Below, piece after piece: positions 31,104-39,381 of a DNA stretch of 64,000 nucleotides (position 1 is the first letter of the stretch; every line of letters begins with the position of its first letter). The position numbers and the translations under genes are program-made. The notes under the pieces are model-generated. The model was not told where the DNA came from. It did no database searches and was given only the letters and a program-made list of their open reading frames with translations. Origin of the DNA: HGM12998 sp900756495 (GTDB lineage: Bacteria; Bacillota; Clostridia; Oscillospirales; Oscillospiraceae); NCBI GenBank assembly GCA_958477305.1, contig CAUEFI010000003.1, forward strand, positions 168,181-232,180, written 5' to 3'.

Positions 31104-32348
31104 TTATGTTCCGGATTGGAGCAGCCCAGCGGCAGCCAACCCCGCAGCTCGCCCTGTCGACCAGGCAATCTGCAGATTAAAGCCCCCAGTATAGGCGTCC
31201 ACATCCAGCACCTCTCCTGCAAAATAGAGACCGGAGAGCAGTTTGGAGGCCATCGTTGTCGGGTTGACCTCAGACACCTTTACTCCGCCTGAGGTCACAA
31301 TAGCCTCCTCCACCGGCCTAGGCCCGGCAATATCAATACGCAGTCCCTTCAGCACCTCCAAAAGGCGGCGGCGTTGAGCTTTTGTGACCGTATTGGCCTT
31401 CTCCTCTACAGGAATACCGGAAAGTTCAGCCAGCACAGGAATTAAAAGCCGGGGAGCCAGATGGGCAAGGACATGATCAAAGTCCTTATTGGCATTTTCT
31501 GAAAACTCCCGCACCAGCCGTCTGTCCAGCGTCTGCTCATCCAACGCAGGCTTTAAATCTATCAAAACACAGTAGTGCTCACGCTCGAAGTCCCGCATAT
31601 GAGCGCTGGCGCTGAGAACGAGCGGCCCCGACAGGCCAAAATGAGTAAACAGCAGTTCCCCTTGTCCTGTAAAGACCACCTTGCCTCTGCTATCTTTCAC
31701 CTTTACCCCTACATTGCGCAGAGATAGGCCCTGCATCTGCCGGCACAGGCTCCCTTCTTCCGACAGCGGCACCAGAGATGGCCTGGGTAAAATCACAGTA
31801 TGCCCCGCTTCCTCCGCCATCCGATAGCCGTCGCCTGTGGAACCGGTCAGCGGATAGGACACTCCACCTGTTGCAAGGATTACAGCCTTACACGCCAGCT
31901 CCCCGTGCTCTCCACGAACACCGGATACCGCTCCGTCCTTTATCAGCAGTCCCGCAGCTCTGTCCTGATGGATGACCACTCCCGCCCGGCGCAGCGCCAG
32001 CAGCAGGGCATCAATCACATCAGAGGCCTTATCCGACTGTGGAAAGACCCGTCCGCCCCGCTCAGTCTTCAGCGGAACGCCCAGCGCCTCAAAAAACGCC
32101 TTCACCGACTCCGGCGGGAATCTGGTGACGGCGCTGGTGAGGAAGCGGCTGTTGCATGGAATATTCTGCAGCACCTCCGGCACGGAGCAGTCGTTGGTCA
32201 CATTGCACCGGCCTTTCCCGGTAATATAGAGCTTTCGGCCCAGCTTGGGATTGCGCTCCATCAAAAGAACGGACGCCCCCTGACTGGCGGCAGTCAGCGC
32301 GGCCATACAGCCGGCCGCGCCACCGCCAATGACGATAATATCGATCAA
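31104..32348 (-). CDS. BaiN/HI0933-like FAD-dependent oxidoreductase
   Basis: 414 residues. FAD-binding dinucleotide fold at the N-terminus (IDIIVIGGGAAGCMAA), GRCNVTND (~47), ATGGVSYPLTGSTGDGY (~155-171) and C-terminal GEVLDVDAYTGGFNLQIAWSTGRAAG, the HI0933/YhiN signature. BaiN of bile-acid-converting clostridia belongs here, but most members are of unknown substrate, so bile-acid activity should not be assumed. The start is TTG 32348 overlapping the RpiR stop, with GAGGAAG upstream. Confidence 0.88.
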   Translation of the reverse strand: MIDIIVIGGGAAGCMAALTAASQGASVLLMERNPKLGRKLYITGKGRCNVTNDCSVPEVLQNIPCNSRFLTSAVTRFPPESVKAFFEALGVPLKTERGGRVFPQSDKASDVIDALLLALRRAGVVIHQDRAAGLLIKDGAVSGVRGEHGELACKAVILATGGVSYPLTGSTGDGYRMAEEAGHTVILPRPSLVPLSEEGSLCRQMQGLSLRNVGVKVKDSRGKVVFTGQGELLFTHFGLSGPLVLSASAHMRDFEREHYCVLIDLKPALDEQTLDRRLVREFSENANKDFDHVLAHLAPRLLIPVLAELSGIPVEEKANTVTKAQRRRLLEVLKGLRIDIAGPRPVEEAIVTSGGVKVSEVNPTTMASKLLSGLYFAGEVLDVDAYTGGFNLQIAWSTGRAAGLAAAGLLQSGT

Positions 32349-33217
32349 GCGTTCTCTTCCTCTATCTTTTCATAGACTTCGTATTCGTCCCAGATCTTTT
32401 CCAGGGCCTCGAATGTGGAGGAGAGATCCTCATTCTTTCTGCGTCCTACCGCCACAATCAGGGCGTTGATCAAAGACAGCGGAGCTACAAGAGAATCTAC
32501 AAAAGAGGCCATATCACTTTTGGCCAGCAGATTGTGGTCCGCAATAGCGGCCAGCGGCGAGGCTTCGCTGTCAGTGACGGCCACCACTGTCGCCCCCCTG
32601 CTGCGTGCATACTGCATCGCCTTCACCGTCCGGCGGGAGTAGCGCGGAAAGCTCACACCAATAATCACATCGCCGGGACCGATGCGGAAAATCTGTTCAA
32701 AAACTTCGCTGACCGACGTACTGTGAATCAGTACCACATTTTCAAAGATCAGATTAAAGTAAAACCCCAGAAAGCTGGTGATAGCGCTGGCCGATCGGAT
32801 ACCCAGGATATAGATGCGCCGTGCCCCAACAATGGCGTCTGCCGCACGCTCAAAGCCGGTACGATCAGCCTCCTCCATCGTCAGGCGGATCTTTTCAATG
32901 TCAGACTGCATGACCATAGAGAGCACATCCTGATCGCCAATTCGGTCGTTGGATACTTCGATGCGCTGGACCGAAGTCAGCTTGCTGCGGATCATCTCCT
33001 GTAGCGCCTTCTGCATGGCGGGATACCCGTCATACCCCAGCTCGGCGGCAAACCGGACCACCGTGGACTCACTGACGTTTACCGTCTTGCCAAGCTTGCT
33101 GGCCGTCATAAATGCGGCCTTGTCATAAGACTCCAAGATAAAGTTTGCGATCAGCTTCTGCCCCTTGGAAAAGGTAGGCATGCTGGTCTGAATTACGGAC
33201 AGGATATCTCTGGACAT
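32345..33217 (-). CDS. MurR/RpiR family transcriptional regulator
   Basis: 290 residues. N-terminal HTH_6 domain (MSRDILSVIQTSMPTFSKGQ, then TASKLGKTVNVSESTVVRFA, residues ~1-78) and a C-terminal SIS sugar-phosphate-sensing domain (~125-255: YILGIRSASAITSF, SFPRYSRRTVKAMQYARS, VTDSEASPLA). RpiR regulators usually respond to amino-sugar or sugar phosphates. No sugar gene is nearby; it heads the operon with the flavoprotein, cmk, plsC and ispH-S1. ATG 33217 is preceded by GGAGG. An inverted repeat upstream of its promoter (33315-33343) may be its own operator. Confidence 0.92.
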   Translation of the reverse strand: MSRDILSVIQTSMPTFSKGQKLIANFILESYDKAAFMTASKLGKTVNVSESTVVRFAAELGYDGYPAMQKALQEMIRSKLTSVQRIEVSNDRIGDQDVLSMVMQSDIEKIRLTMEEADRTGFERAADAIVGARRIYILGIRSASAITSFLGFYFNLIFENVVLIHSTSVSEVFEQIFRIGPGDVIIGVSFPRYSRRTVKAMQYARSRGATVVAVTDSEASPLAAIADHNLLAKSDMASFVDSLVAPLSLINALIVAVGRRKNEDLSSTFEALEKIWDEYEVYEKIEEENA

Positions 33218-33279
33218 ATTGGCAACCTCCTGCTGCTGCGCCCCCGTCCTTGGGATGCAAGTAAAATCATACACCCGAT

Positions 33280-33308
33280 ATGATAACGGGAATCGCCGGG
33301 AAAAGCAA
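33280..33308 (-). promoter_or_regulatory. Sigma-A promoter of the RpiR operon
   Basis: TTGCTT (33308-33303), 17 nt, TATCAT (33285-33280) on the minus strand, 63 nt before the start codon. Confidence 0.6.
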
Positions 33309-33314
33309 TAGCTT

Positions 33315-33343
33315 TTTGCAAGAAAACCATCCTTTCTTGCAAA
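33315..33343. promoter_or_regulatory. Perfect 11-bp inverted repeat next to the RpiR promoter
   Basis: TTTGCAAGAAA (33315-33325), 7-nt gap, TTTCTTGCAAA (33333-33343). It lies 6 nt upstream of the -35 of the RpiR promoter and 19 nt after the rluB stop. Candidate operator for the dimeric regulator. A terminator for rluB is the alternative, but no U-tract follows on the minus strand. Confidence 0.5.
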
Positions 33344-33362
33344 GTTGCCGGAAGCGCTCCTT

Positions 33363-34073
33363 CTATTCCAGAGTCAAACAGCGGATTTCCTCTGCTGTGA
33401 GCCGGCGCCATTGTCCCGGGCGCAAACCGCCCAAGGTAATTGCCCCCTCTCTCACCCGTTTTAGACGCAGCACCTCCAACCCGGCAGCAGCGCACATACG
33501 GCGTATCTGCCGGTTTTTCCCCTCGTGGATAATTACCGACAGAAGCGCTCTCTTTTTTTCTCCCCTGTTCAGCACACGAATGACTGCCGGCGCCAGGCGC
33601 ATACCGTCCAAAAATATGGGCCCATTCAGAACGGGCAGCGCCTCTTCCAGGTCCCCTCTTACTGTCACCAGATATTCCTTTTCTACCTCGCTGCCCGGAT
33701 GAAGAAGCTTATGGGTAAGCGCCCCATCATCCGTCATCAGCAGAAGTCCCTCTGAGTCCAGATCCAGCCGCCCTACCGGCCATACCCGGGCGCCGCAGTC
33801 GGCCGTCAGATCGGCCACGGTCCTTCTTCCCTTCTCATCAGAGAGTGTGGTCACATATCCCCGCGGCTTGTACAGCATAAGATAGGTTCGGCTCCCCGCG
33901 TATCCCACAGGAGTTCCATCCACGGCGATCTCGTCCTGTTCAGGGTCTGCCTTATCTCCCACTCCTGCAGGCCGCCCGTTTACCGTAATCCGCCCCTCCA
34001 TGAGCATTTTTTCAACGGCACGGCGAGAGGCCACACCACAGGAAGACAAGATCTTCTGCAGACGTTCTTCCAT
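33363..34073 (-). CDS. rluB: Pseudouridine synthase, RluB/RsuA family
   Basis: 236 residues. N-terminal S4 RNA-binding domain (MEERLQKILSSCGVASRRAVE), then the catalytic domain with VGRLDLDSEGLLLMTDDG (~102, catalytic Asp) and GKNRQIRRMCAAAGLEVLRLKR (~188). It modifies 23S rRNA (U2605-type) in this family. It follows dacF in the scp-dac operon, an order also common in Bacillus. Confidence 0.93.
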   Translation of the reverse strand: MEERLQKILSSCGVASRRAVEKMLMEGRITVNGRPAGVGDKADPEQDEIAVDGTPVGYAGSRTYLMLYKPRGYVTTLSDEKGRRTVADLTADCGARVWPVGRLDLDSEGLLLMTDDGALTHKLLHPGSEVEKEYLVTVRGDLEEALPVLNGPIFLDGMRLAPAVIRVLNRGEKKRALLSVIIHEGKNRQIRRMCAAAGLEVLRLKRVREGAITLGGLRPGQWRRLTAEEIRCLTLE

Positions 34074-34102
34074 TGGACGATATCACCTCGTTATGTAGGA
34101 TA

Positions 34103-34123
34103 GGCCGCCGGTATTCGGCGGCC
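34103..34123 (-). other. GC-rich intercistronic hairpin between dacF and rluB
   Basis: Perfect 8-bp stem GGCCGCCG/CGGCGGCC with a GTATT loop, no U-tract on the minus strand. Possible attenuation or mRNA stability element. Confidence 0.4.
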
Positions 34124-34145
34124 TTCAAAGGGTAGTCAGAGCGCA

Positions 34146-35285
34146 CTACTGTCGGATGACAAGAGAGGTCAGGGGCTCCCGATGGAAAAGAAGCTCCATC
34201 AGCCGGTGCACCAGCCCATCGCCTCCTGCTCTGTCATCCGCCACCGAGTCGGCGTAGACCAGGTAAGCTGCACCAATGGGCTCCTCCCCCAGGTAATAGG
34301 TCATAGCCCCGGCAATTGCGCCCTCTTTTAAAGGCGCTGAAGTCTGCTCGGGCAAAGTCATCTTTACCTTCACCCGCTCATCGGCGGCAAGCGGATAGAA
34401 GACGTCCCGGTCCGTGCGTACCGTTACAAAGGAGCGCAGGCTCCCCTCCACAGGAATGGCCGTCACCTCCCGCCCCTCCAGGGCCAGAACACAAGACGGA
34501 TAGTTTTCAAAGCCGTAGTCAAACAGCGCAGCGTGATCCTGCCAGTCATTGGGATCATTGAGGGTAACGGCAATGAGCCTCTGCCCATCCCTCTGGGCAC
34601 AGGACACCAGCGTACGTCCGGCCTTGTCTGTGTACCCCGTCTTCATTCCCACACAGCCCTCATATCTCCACAGAAGCTTGTTGTGATTGCTGAGGGTACG
34701 CCCGGCTAATGTGATGGACTTTGTACCCACAATTGTCTCTAAGTCCTGGTTTTCCATCACTACCCGGGCCAATTGGGCCATATCCGCAGCGGTGGAGTAG
34801 TGCTGATCATCGTTAAGCCCATTGGGGTTTGCAAAATGTGTATTTTTCATCCCCAGCTCGCCGGCCTTTTCATTCATCCAATTCACAAAGGTATCCACGT
34901 CTCCGGCGCAGGCTCCCGCAATAGCTACGGCGGCATCATTTCCAGAGGCGAGAAGCAGGCCATAGAGCAGTTCCTTCAGCGTCAGCTGCTCCCCTGCCCG
35001 CAGATACATAGACGAACCTTCGATGCCCGTCCACTCGGGTCGAATTTCAATCGGACGATCCAGATCTGAGGCGGACTCCACTGCCACCAGGGCGGTCATC
35101 AGCTTGGTAATGCTTGCAATGAGCCGCCGTTCGTGGGCATTTTGTTCATAGAGCACCCGTCCGGAGGCCGCATCAATCAGAATGGCCGAAGACGCCGAAG
35201 TGGCCGGAGCGGCCGCCTGTACCCGAAGGGGCAGAACAGAGCAGCAGAGAAAAATGGCCGCACAGGCCGCAGCAAAACGCTTCAA
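34146..35285 (-). CDS. dacF: D-alanyl-D-alanine carboxypeptidase (DacF/DacB type)
   Basis: 379 residues. Signal peptide (KRFAAACAAIFLCCSVLPLRVQA, cleavage near residue 24). S11 peptidase motifs: SITKLM (SxxK, ~59), SGN in LASGNDAA (~115) and KTGYTDKAG (~215). A C-terminal beta domain and an end that may act as a membrane anchor (VHRLMELLFHREPLTSLVIRQ). It trims cell-wall stem peptides; DacF-like enzymes adjust spore cortex cross-linking, and the sporulation neighbour gerW supports that. The start is TTG at 35285, with its GAGGTG ribosome binding site enclosed by an unusual hairpin (35285-35320). Confidence 0.93.
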   Translation of the reverse strand: MKRFAAACAAIFLCCSVLPLRVQAAAPATSASSAILIDAASGRVLYEQNAHERRLIASITKLMTALVAVESASDLDRPIEIRPEWTGIEGSSMYLRAGEQLTLKELLYGLLLASGNDAAVAIAGACAGDVDTFVNWMNEKAGELGMKNTHFANPNGLNDDQHYSTAADMAQLARVVMENQDLETIVGTKSITLAGRTLSNHNKLLWRYEGCVGMKTGYTDKAGRTLVSCAQRDGQRLIAVTLNDPNDWQDHAALFDYGFENYPSCVLALEGREVTAIPVEGSLRSFVTVRTDRDVFYPLAADERVKVKMTLPEQTSAPLKEGAIAGAMTYYLGEEPIGAAYLVYADSVADDRAGGDGLVHRLMELLFHREPLTSLVIRQ

Positions 35286-35320
35286 CTAGCATCACCTCAA
35301 ATACATGCGATGATGCTAGT
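35285..35320 (-). promoter_or_regulatory. Hairpin enclosing the dacF ribosome binding site
   Basis: Perfect 10-bp inverted repeat ACTAGCATCA (35285-35294) and TGATGCTAGT (35311-35320), 16-nt loop. In the mRNA the GAGG Shine-Dalgarno sits at the loop edge, and the second arm ends inside the TTG start codon. It could be an operator in DNA or a translational switch in RNA. Confidence 0.55.
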
Positions 35321-35356
35321 ATGAAGCACAGCGCCGGTTTTCATCCCCGGTATCAA

Positions 35357-35773
35357 TCAAAAATCCTGTTTTTCCTTTTTCTCCTGCTGCTGTTTCTCTA
35401 TAAAGCCGGTTACCTTATCAATGACCTCAGGAACCATCTCAACCACTCGGTCTACCGTGCTGCCGGCAGGCTGAGCAACAGGCAGAAGCTTGACAGAGTC
35501 CCCCTTGACAATGAGGAAGGCCACAGGAATGATATTAATCCCTGCGCCGCTGCCGCCGCCGAAGGAGTTGTCGGCCTCGGGCTTTTGGTTCTTGGTGGTA
35601 AAGTCGCTGCCGCCGGAGGCAAACCCCATACTTACCTTAGAGATGGGAATCAGAGTAACTCCCTCCGCATGAATGGGTTCTCCCACAATAGTATTGACAT
35701 CCACCATCTCCCGCAGCTTTTGCATCGTTGTGGACATCAGATCACCGATGGGATGCTTCTTCTCATTTTCCAT
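35357..35773 (-). CDS. gerW: GerW/YtfJ family spore protein
   Basis: 138 residues. Family hallmarks: HPIGDLMSTTMQKLREMVD, VGEPI, TLIPISKVSMGFASGGSDF and the glycine-rich FGGGSGAGINIIPVAFLIV. The C-terminal helix is Lys/Gln/Glu-rich. GerW (YtfJ) is a spore inner protein needed for normal L-alanine germination in Bacillus. The ATG 35773 is preferred over a TTG 6 nt upstream because of RBS spacing. Its neighbour is the DUF2953 gene, as ytfI-ytfJ in Bacillus. Confidence 0.93.
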   Translation of the reverse strand: MENEKKHPIGDLMSTTMQKLREMVDVNTIVGEPIHAEGVTLIPISKVSMGFASGGSDFTTKNQKPEADNSFGGGSGAGINIIPVAFLIVKGDSVKLLPVAQPAGSTVDRVVEMVPEVIDKVTGFIEKQQQEKKEKQDF

Positions 35774-35775
35774 GA

Positions 35776-36447
35776 TCAAACCGCCTCTTTCTGTTCACTG
35801 TTTGTCTGTTCCTGGTCGGATTTCTTGCCGGACCGGTGCTCTCTGACCATCCAGATCAGCAGCCGGACCGCAATACCAATTCCCTTCGCCAGCGGCAGCG
35901 GGAGTACTGCGCAGAAGTAGTCTACCCGTGTTGCCGGCAAATTAAAATCCACAGCAGTACGAATCCGCCGGTCACCTACGCTCAAATAATGTTCTGCCAA
36001 TGACCAAAGCGCCCCGATTCCCGCGTTGCCCCAGCCAAAGAGCATCGCTGCCGCCGCTGGATCTTCCCCCCCGAAGGTCACATCCAGCCACAGCCTGTCC
36101 AGTGGAATTTTTCTTCCGCGGGTAAACTCCTCCAGCGCTTTCAAAACAAGCTTTAGGAGTTTCTTGCGCCGCGCTTTCTTATCTGTGGGTTCACTGGGTT
36201 CTGAAGACTTTTTCCTATGTTTTTTTGCCTTCTTCTCCGCCTTTTTGCGCTCTCGCTCCCGCTTTTGTTCCTCCGTCTCCCGGCGCAGCAGGGCAAAGCG
36301 AAGCGGACCGACCCGCAGCTGAATCAAAAGTCCCGGTTCCTTGTACTCAAAGGTAAATCGCAGCGGGAACAGAGTGAGCAGCACCACCAGCGCCGCAATG
36401 ACCAGTACCACAACCAGCAGAACCATCAAAATGATCCGCAGGATCAT
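35776..36447 (-). CDS. DUF2953 (YtfI-like) membrane protein
   Basis: 223 residues. N-terminal membrane helix (MILRIILMVLLVVVLVIAAL), a long Lys/Arg/Glu-rich charged stretch (REREKKAEKKAKKHRKKSSE, ~65-95), a conserved central region (DRLWLDVTFGGEDPAAAAM, ~125-145) and a hydrophobic segment near 190. It pairs with gerW as in Bacillus ytfI-ytfJ; the biochemical role is unknown. ATG overlaps the scpB stop by 4 nt; a longer in-frame extension into scpB is rejected. Confidence 0.85.
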   Translation of the reverse strand: MILRIILMVLLVVVLVIAALVVLLTLFPLRFTFEYKEPGLLIQLRVGPLRFALLRRETEEQKRERERKKAEKKAKKHRKKSSEPSEPTDKKARRKKLLKLVLKALEEFTRGRKIPLDRLWLDVTFGGEDPAAAAMLFGWGNAGIGALWSLAEHYLSVGDRRIRTAVDFNLPATRVDYFCAVLPLPLAKGIGIAVRLLIWMVREHRSGKKSDQEQTNSEQKEAV

Positions 36448-37070
36448 TGGGGCACCGCCCCCTCCTCCTGCGCAGATCCGGCTTCCGCAGTCCCTTCCCG
36501 GGCGCGAAGCCGCTCTAGATTGGCCTGCATCTCCAGGGTAATCTGACCGTCCTCTGGCGAGGAATTCGGCAGCTCCGGCAGTTCCTCCAGGCTGGACAGC
36601 CCAAAAGACCTTAGGAAAGTCTGGGTCGTGCGGTATAGTATGGGCCGTCCCGGCACTGCCAGACGCCCACACTCTTCAATAAGCTCCCGCTCCAGTAAGA
36701 GCCCCACAGTATAGGAGCTGTCTACACCGCGCACTTGGTCCACATAAGCCCGGGTAGTAGGCTGATAGTAGGCAATGATGGCCAGTACCTCCAGCGCAGG
36801 CTGGGACAGCTTGGCCGGCCTGCGGCTTTCAAAGGCCTTTCGGATAAGCTCGGCATACTCCGGCGCCGAACAGAGCTGATAACTGTTCTCCAATCTGATC
36901 AGCCGAATACCCCGGCGCTCATAACTGTAGTAGTCGGCCAGCCTCTGGCACACTGCTTCGGCGGCGGCTCTGTCGATCTCCAGCGTCAAGCACAGCCGTT
37001 CTACCCCTACCGGCTCCCCTGCTGCAAAGAGAATTCCCTCAATAGCCGATTCAATTTCCTTGAGCTCCAT
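36444..37070 (-). CDS. scpB: Segregation and condensation protein B
   Basis: 208 residues. Two winged-helix domains (MELKEIESAIEGILFAAGEPVG; LEVLAIIAYYQPTTRAYVDQVRGVDS ~100-125; then TTQTFLRSFGLSSLEELPELP). ScpB dimers bind ScpA and bridge it to SMC in the bacterial condensin. The C-terminal tail of ~40 residues is Glu/Ala-rich and variable. It follows scpA by 15 nt. Confidence 0.96.
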   Translation of the reverse strand: MELKEIESAIEGILFAAGEPVGVERLCLTLEIDRAAAEAVCQRLADYYSYERRGIRLIRLENSYQLCSAPEYAELIRKAFESRRPAKLSQPALEVLAIIAYYQPTTRAYVDQVRGVDSSYTVGLLLERELIEECGRLAVPGRPILYRTTQTFLRSFGLSSLEELPELPNSSPEDGQITLEMQANLERLRAREGTAEAGSAQEEGAVPQ

Positions 37071-37085
37071 GATGTAGCTCCTCTC

Positions 37086-37856
37086 TTAATAGGCGTCGGT
37101 AGAGATCTCAACCTCACCCTCCCCGCCTTCGCCGGTACAGGTAACGGTACAGTCAGATTCGGTACCCGCCAGGCGCAGCCGCTTGGCCCTGCAAAGCTCC
37201 AGCACCGCAATAAAGGTGGCCACAATTTCAGAACGGCTTCTGTTCCCGTGAAAGAGGGCCCGAAACCTGGTTACCCCGAAACGGATCAGTCTCTGCAGAA
37301 TCTCAGAGGCCTTGTCGCCCACCGGATAGGGCTCCCGGCCGACAATCCCTTCAAAAGCCGCCATCGGAGGCGGCAGCCGGTTATCCGTACGCTCCAAAAC
37401 TGCCAACATGGCCCGGCGCAGATCCTCCGGTCTATGAACATAACGGTAGGCCCGATGGACCGGAATATGCTCCGGCACCTTGGTGATATAGTCCCGGCCA
37501 ATGCCGTACCGCTGATCAAGGACAGGAACGACGGTCTTGATTTTTACAAAATTTTCGTGCCGCTGGTGCTCCTCCAGGGATGCAATGAGCTGTTCCATCT
37601 CGCTGAGAACCTCTTCATCCCCAACTGACAGCAGCATTCGCGTTTTAATATATACCAGATGGGCTGCCATGGTGACAAATTCACTGGCGACCTCCAGATC
37701 CAACTTCTTGCGCTTGTCCATCCACGCCATATATTGATCCAGAATGAGGGAGATCTGAATATCCTTGATCTCCATCTTATTCTTGCTCAGCAGGCTCAGA
37801 ATCAGATCAAGGGGGCCGTTAAAATCCTCCAAATCTTCCGTTTTGGCCTTAACCAC
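37086..37856 (-). CDS. scpA: Segregation and condensation protein A
   Basis: 256 residues from the GTG at 37856. The kleisin subunit of the SMC condensin: EDFNGPLDLILSLLSKNKMEI at the N-terminus, the conserved ILDQYMAWMDKRKKLDLEVASEFVTMAAHL, and the winged helix at the end (LELCRAKRLRL). The GTG has no ribosome binding site, and homologs have a conserved FHLE-VV segment before it; that segment is encoded here up to 37886 (codons for IETPIFHLEKVV). The only possible initiator there is ATC at 37886, which has GGGGTGA 6 nt upstream. So the true start is probably a non-canonical AUC, 1 nt after the protease stop. Confidence 0.93.
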   Translation of the reverse strand: MVKAKTEDLEDFNGPLDLILSLLSKNKMEIKDIQISLILDQYMAWMDKRKKLDLEVASEFVTMAAHLVYIKTRMLLSVGDEEVLSEMEQLIASLEEHQRHENFVKIKTVVPVLDQRYGIGRDYITKVPEHIPVHRAYRYVHRPEDLRRAMLAVLERTDNRLPPPMAAFEGIVGREPYPVGDKASEILQRLIRFGVTRFRALFHGNRSRSEIVATFIAVLELCRAKRLRLAGTESDCTVTCTGEGGEGEVEISTDAY

Positions 37857-37887
37857 CTTTTCCAGATGAAAAATCGGCGTCTCGATA

Positions 37888-38607
37888 TCAGCTCACCCCA
37901 AACAAATACATGATATAGGACACATCCTGATAGAGCAGTACGCCATCCAGCGGAAAGCCGGTGATTGCACAAAGGCCCCGAAGAACCCCTACAATCAAAA
38001 AGGACAGAGGCCTCCGAAATACGCCCAAAAAGGTCAGAAGAATCACTGCAATCATCACAAAGCGCTCATATTTCAGAATGGTATAATAAAGCTTGTCAGG
38101 CAGGAAGGAGAAGAAGATCTTGGAGCCGTCCAGCGGTGAAATGGGAATCAGGTTGAATAATCCCATACCCACGCTGAGCAGGGCTACATTGCACAGAAAG
38201 CAGAGAACCACCAGCCAAACAGGATGGAACGGCGCAAAATGAAAGATGAGCGAAGAGAGCGCCAGAGCCGCAAGGGCCATCAAAAAATTCGAGGCGGGAC
38301 CCGCCAGCGCGGTAAGGGCCATACCCCGCTTTGGATTCTTAAAGTTGCGCATGTCCACTGGCACTGGCTTAGCCCAGCCAACCCTGGCCACCAGCATCAT
38401 GATAAGACCGGCGACATCAATGTGTCTGATGGGATTGAGTGTCAGCCGCCCGCACAGCTTTGCGGTGGGATCCCCCAGGCGGTAGGCCACAGCGCCATGA
38501 CAGAGCTCGTGAACTGTAAAGCACAGCAGTGTTGCAGCTACACTGACCACCAGCCCCAACAGCCCCCACCAATCCATATTAACCACAAAATTCTGAATCG
38601 AACCCAA
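37888..38607 (-). CDS. Site-2-type membrane zinc protease (M50)
   Basis: 239 residues. Six or so hydrophobic segments. Zinc site HELCH in CFTVHELCHGAVAYRLGDP (~33-37), NPIRHIDVAG (~60) and the second motif NLIPISPLDGSK (~155) with the metal-binding Asp. This is the S2P/SpoIVFB-like M50B branch without PDZ domain (YwhC-like). Intramembrane cleavage is inferred from the family, the substrate is unknown. Start is TTG 38607 with AGGAG 8 nt upstream. It directly precedes scpA, as in many Firmicutes. Confidence 0.9.
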   Translation of the reverse strand: MGSIQNFVVNMDWWGLLGLVVSVAATLLCFTVHELCHGAVAYRLGDPTAKLCGRLTLNPIRHIDVAGLIMMLVARVGWAKPVPVDMRNFKNPKRGMALTALAGPASNFLMALAALALSSLIFHFAPFHPVWLVVLCFLCNVALLSVGMGLFNLIPISPLDGSKIFFSFLPDKLYYTILKYERFVMIAVILLTFLGVFRRPLSFLIVGVLRGLCAITGFPLDGVLLYQDVSYIMYLFGVS

Positions 38608-38621
38608 AATCAGGTCTCCTT

Positions 38622-39317
38622 TTATCCCTCGGTCAGCTTGATACGCAGATGCTCCAGCGTCCCGGCAGACAAGCCCGCGGCAAGCAAATACTGCTCCACC
38701 GATCCGTACTTCTCCTCCAAAAGGTCCAGACACAGCTCCAGATACTCCGCTCTGGACTGCCCCGCCCAGGGGTCAAAGTCGGAGACCACGGTACGGAGAT
38801 AGGCTACGAACTTCTTCAGATAGGTACCGGAAACCTGGTAATCGGCCACCGTGTCGGCCCGAGAAACGCCCGCATTCAAAAGCAGCAGAGCGGCTATCAG
38901 TCCCGTCCGATCTTTTCCGGCCGCGCAGTGAAACAGTACCCCTCCGGGCGCATCGGCAACCATCTGCAGGACCTTTCGAATACTCTCTTTTCGATCCAAT
39001 GTCTCAAAATAGCCCCGTCCCACATCGGCTTCCCGGCCGGGCAGCCGCTCGCCCCCCTCCACCGGACAGGGAATGTAAGTAAAGCCGGGACGATCCCTAA
39101 GGCCGGAGGGGCGCCGCTCCAGCTCCCCTTCACTGCGCAGATCCAGGACCGTCGTAATATTTCGCTCCAAAAGCCACCTCTCATCGGCCCCGGAGAGCCC
39201 CAGCGGATTATCCGAACGGAGCATGCGCTCCCAAACTGTAGCGCAGCCCCCCGCAGTCGGATAGCCGCCCAAGTCCCGAAGGTTCCAGGTCTCCCCCAGA
39301 GGGATACGGCGCAGCAT
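38622..39317 (-). CDS. Tyrosine/lipid phosphatase (DSP-like, Y_phosphatase3)
   Basis: 231 residues. The PTP loop HCAAGKDRTG (~105-114) has the catalytic Cys and Arg, and the N-terminal NLRDLGGYPTAGG is characteristic of the LipA/TbpA-like group. These remove phosphate from tyrosine or phosphoinositides and are sometimes secreted; no signal peptide is present here. ATG 39317 has AAGGAGG 7 nt upstream. First gene after promoter 39353-39381, leading to the protease-scpAB group. Confidence 0.88.
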   Translation of the reverse strand: MLRRIPLGETWNLRDLGGYPTAGGCATVWERMLRSDNPLGLSGADERWLLERNITTVLDLRSEGELERRPSGLRDRPGFTYIPCPVEGGERLPGREADVGRGYFETLDRKESIRKVLQMVADAPGGVLFHCAAGKDRTGLIAALLLLNAGVSRADTVADYQVSGTYLKKFVAYLRTVVSDFDPWAGQSRAEYLELCLDLLEEKYGSVEQYLLAAGLSAGTLEHLRIKLTEG

Positions 39318-39352
39318 CACTCTGCCTCCTTTTGATTTCACTTTGATAGATT

Positions 39353-39381
39353 ATTATAGCAAACTTTTCCCGCAAACACAA
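39353..39381 (-). promoter_or_regulatory. Sigma-A promoter of the phosphatase-M50-scpAB-gerW operon
   Basis: TTGTGT (39381-39376), 17 nt, TATAAT (39358-39353) on the minus strand, 36 nt upstream of the ATG. The -35 abuts the terminator stem of the preceding FAH gene. Confidence 0.65.
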
